Assembly (NCBI GenBank): GCA_049347715.1
Contig: CP186339.1
Span: 3,596,001 to 3,660,000 of the forward strand
DNA from: Thalassotalea_B piscium_A
GTDB lineage: Bacteria > Pseudomonadota > Gammaproteobacteria > Enterobacterales > Alteromonadaceae
Reading direction: 5' to 3'
DNA: 64,000 nucleotides
The notes beneath the pieces are model-generated. The model made no database searches. It was given only the letters and a program-made list of their open reading frames with translations, and was not told where the DNA came from. This document shows, piece after piece, positions 62,571 to 64,000 of this stretch; within the stretch, counting starts at the first letter, position 1, and each line of letters starts with the position of its first letter. The translations under genes were made by a program, and so were the position numbers.

Positions 62571-63716
62571 ATGCTAATATTTAATAATAACAAACACGTT
62601 TTCACTCTCTATCAACGTGCACTGAGCTTAATGATCAGCAAAGATTTTGCTGACGAAAAAAGTGGCAAAATATCCTTAGTTGAAAAGCAACATAGTGAAC
62701 AAGAAAATAGCCGAAGAGAATTATTAGCGGTAGAAAAGGAAGCTAAGCAAGACAAAATTATTGAGCAATATGGGAAAGTACATTTTAAAACTCAAATGAT
62801 GAGTAAATTTTTCTCACAACTATTAGCAAAAGTTAATAATGATTTTGACGATAAAGACAGCTTATATGCAAATGAAATTTCTATTGAAAACGCAGCCTCA
62901 ACGATATTAGAAGTACTAGCAGTAAAAGCGGCTTCCATCAATAAAATAACGCCTTTAATGCAATCTCTACCTTGGTTATCAACCGAATTAATTAACTTAG
63001 TAAATAAACCTCAGTATCGAACACGTGCAGACGTACAAGTTACAGAAAATCATTTAGCATTAAGTTATGTTGGCTTGGACAATCTAAAGTTAGTTATGCC
63101 CACCTTTATGCTAAAGCATTGGTTACCTACTAACACCACGCCTTATCCATTACTTAAACGTAAATTATGGAATAATGCCCTTGCCGTTGGCCTGAGTGCA
63201 AAAACCCTCGCCAACAAATATGAACTTGATGAATTTAGCGCCTTTACTGCTGGGTTATTTTCGAATATTGGTTTAATTATTATCACGCGTAATGTCTTAC
63301 ATAACTTTAATGAAATGCACAAAGCCGAATTAAAAGAGGCTTATGATAATCGAGATAAACGTTTGCATGATATTTTAGTTGAGTTTGAAATGTCGCCAGA
63401 ATTACTACTGGAACAACTCATTGAGCGCAATACCCAAATGTCGGCAGATATTGTTGAATTAATGCGCTTTGATCGATTAACTATCACAGAGCCATTATTT
63501 GATCTCGCTATTATTGATGATATCGACAAAATGCACCCCATTGCTCAAATAGTTGTCAAAGCTCAAACTTACGTTATGTTTCGCTCTTTACTAAAAGAAG
63601 AACTTATTTCTAACGATGAGGCGAAACTACTTTTAGCTACAGTAAAATTAACAACTGACGACATTTCGTTGCTAAAACGCAGCGATATTGACCATATTAA
63701 GTTAAATTTTGAATAA
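62571..63716 (+). CDS. HDOD domain protein
   Basis: A protein of about 381 residues. After a charged N-terminal part (about 25-75, coiled-coil-like), the HDOD domain spans about 95-300: AASTILEVLAVKA, WLSTELINLVN, KRKLWNNALAVGLSAKTLANKY and AFTAGLFSNIGLIII. HDOD domains resemble HD phosphohydrolases without metal ligands and act in signalling. The start is taken at ATG 62571; a TTG at 62565 adds two residues. It follows pabA by 70 bp and may be expressed alone. Confidence 0.74.
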   Translation: MLIFNNNKHVFTLYQRALSLMISKDFADEKSGKISLVEKQHSEQENSRRELLAVEKEAKQDKIIEQYGKVHFKTQMMSKFFSQLLAKVNNDFDDKDSLYANEISIENAASTILEVLAVKAASINKITPLMQSLPWLSTELINLVNKPQYRTRADVQVTENHLALSYVGLDNLKLVMPTFMLKHWLPTNTTPYPLLKRKLWNNALAVGLSAKTLANKYELDEFSAFTAGLFSNIGLIIITRNVLHNFNEMHKAELKEAYDNRDKRLHDILVEFEMSPELLLEQLIERNTQMSADIVELMRFDRLTITEPLFDLAIIDDIDKMHPIAQIVVKAQTYVMFRSLLKEELISNDEAKLLLATVKLTTDDISLLKRSDIDHIKLNFE

Positions 63717-64000
63717 TTTTTTTTGATTAATTATGAACACGAATAAATCACGATTGACATTCCGACACAAAGGAAACACAACGATTACCCCCTAATCGCT
63801 CCTTTTTTACTCAAAATATAGTTATGCACTATAACTGAATAAAACCCTGAACCCCTTGTTTTAAAAGGGCTGTACCGACTTATTAATAGAGACAGTTAAT
63901 TTTTTATCTGTCATAATACCCCACTAAATTTCAGCTATACTGAGTTCTTTTCAATAACTATATAGTGCTGAATGAAATATGACACAGTGACTCAACTAGA
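63717..64000 (+). other. intergenic end region with a possible gene start at the edge
   Basis: AT-rich, no complete gene. An ATG at 63972 begins MKYDTVTQL and runs off the window. No convincing ribosome site precedes it, so I do not call a gene from nine codons. Nothing else recognisable was seen. Confidence 0.3.

Overview
The window looks like a chromosomal segment of a marine, cold-adapted gammaproteobacterium of the Alteromonadales, most likely Colwelliaceae (Colwellia or a close relative). This is inferred from low G+C by eye, AT-rich codon use, FabY-type fatty acid initiation, ArcA with a free-standing Hpt protein, and neighbourhoods typical of this group (mtnN/CobD-like/TRIC, tyrS/M23 peptidase, mpl-ubiX, YajR-like MFS next to uvrA). 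Most of it is core genome with short intergenic gaps. No rRNA, tRNA, CRISPR array or intact mobile element was seen.

Region 1 (1-6.1 kb): rsmC, a membrane sensor kinase, an ArcA response regulator and a convergent single-domain Hpt protein, then folE2. Region 2 (6.1-12.1 kb): the glutamate synthase operon gltBD, closed by a palindromic terminator. Region 3 (12.1-18.4 kb, minus strand): a MacAB-like adaptor/ATPase/permease operon, a YIP1 membrane protein and fabY. Region 4 (18.5-25.1 kb): a GlxA-type AraC regulator, then a BigR/SqrR-like ArsR regulator divergent from a three-gene envelope operon (MMPL/RND transporter, LolA-like periplasmic protein, outer-membrane barrel). Two matching inverted repeats lie in the divergent gap.

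Region 5 (25.2-33.3 kb): dUTPase, a DUF2726-like protein, mtnN, a CbiB/CobD-like membrane protein without recognisable catalytic motifs, a periplasmic rhodanese, a TRIC-type channel, RraB, tyrS and an M23 peptidase. Region 6 (33.3-39.5 kb): several small genes, an OmpA/OprF-like porin, a small membrane protein, a CmpX-like channel and a SigX-like ECF sigma factor. This is the Pseudomonas cfrX-cmpX-sigX-oprF set with the porin inverted. A short accessory patch follows, with two small genes and a probable integrase 5' remnant, then ssb.

Region 7 (39.7-47.8 kb): metabolic and sensory genes (mutarotase-like protein, thioesterase, Tat-exported M24 peptidase, MAPEG protein, chemoreceptor, 2,4-dienoyl-CoA reductase, Gre-like protein). 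Region 8 (47.9-64 kb): YajR-like transporter, uvrA, a two-gene spermidine synthase-like system (membrane part plus secreted catalytic-fold part), rluF, a large secreted propeller-amidohydrolase, mpl-ubiX, a YcbX-like MOSC/ferredoxin protein, pabA and an HDOD protein.

The most interesting units are the putative persulfide-responsive regulator with its envelope transport operon, the SigX/CmpX/OprF-like envelope-stress module with a terminator-like hairpin in the porin leader, the split spermidine synthase-like pair, and the CobD-like protein beside a rhodanese. All functional calls rest on motif recognition by eye; no database search was run.
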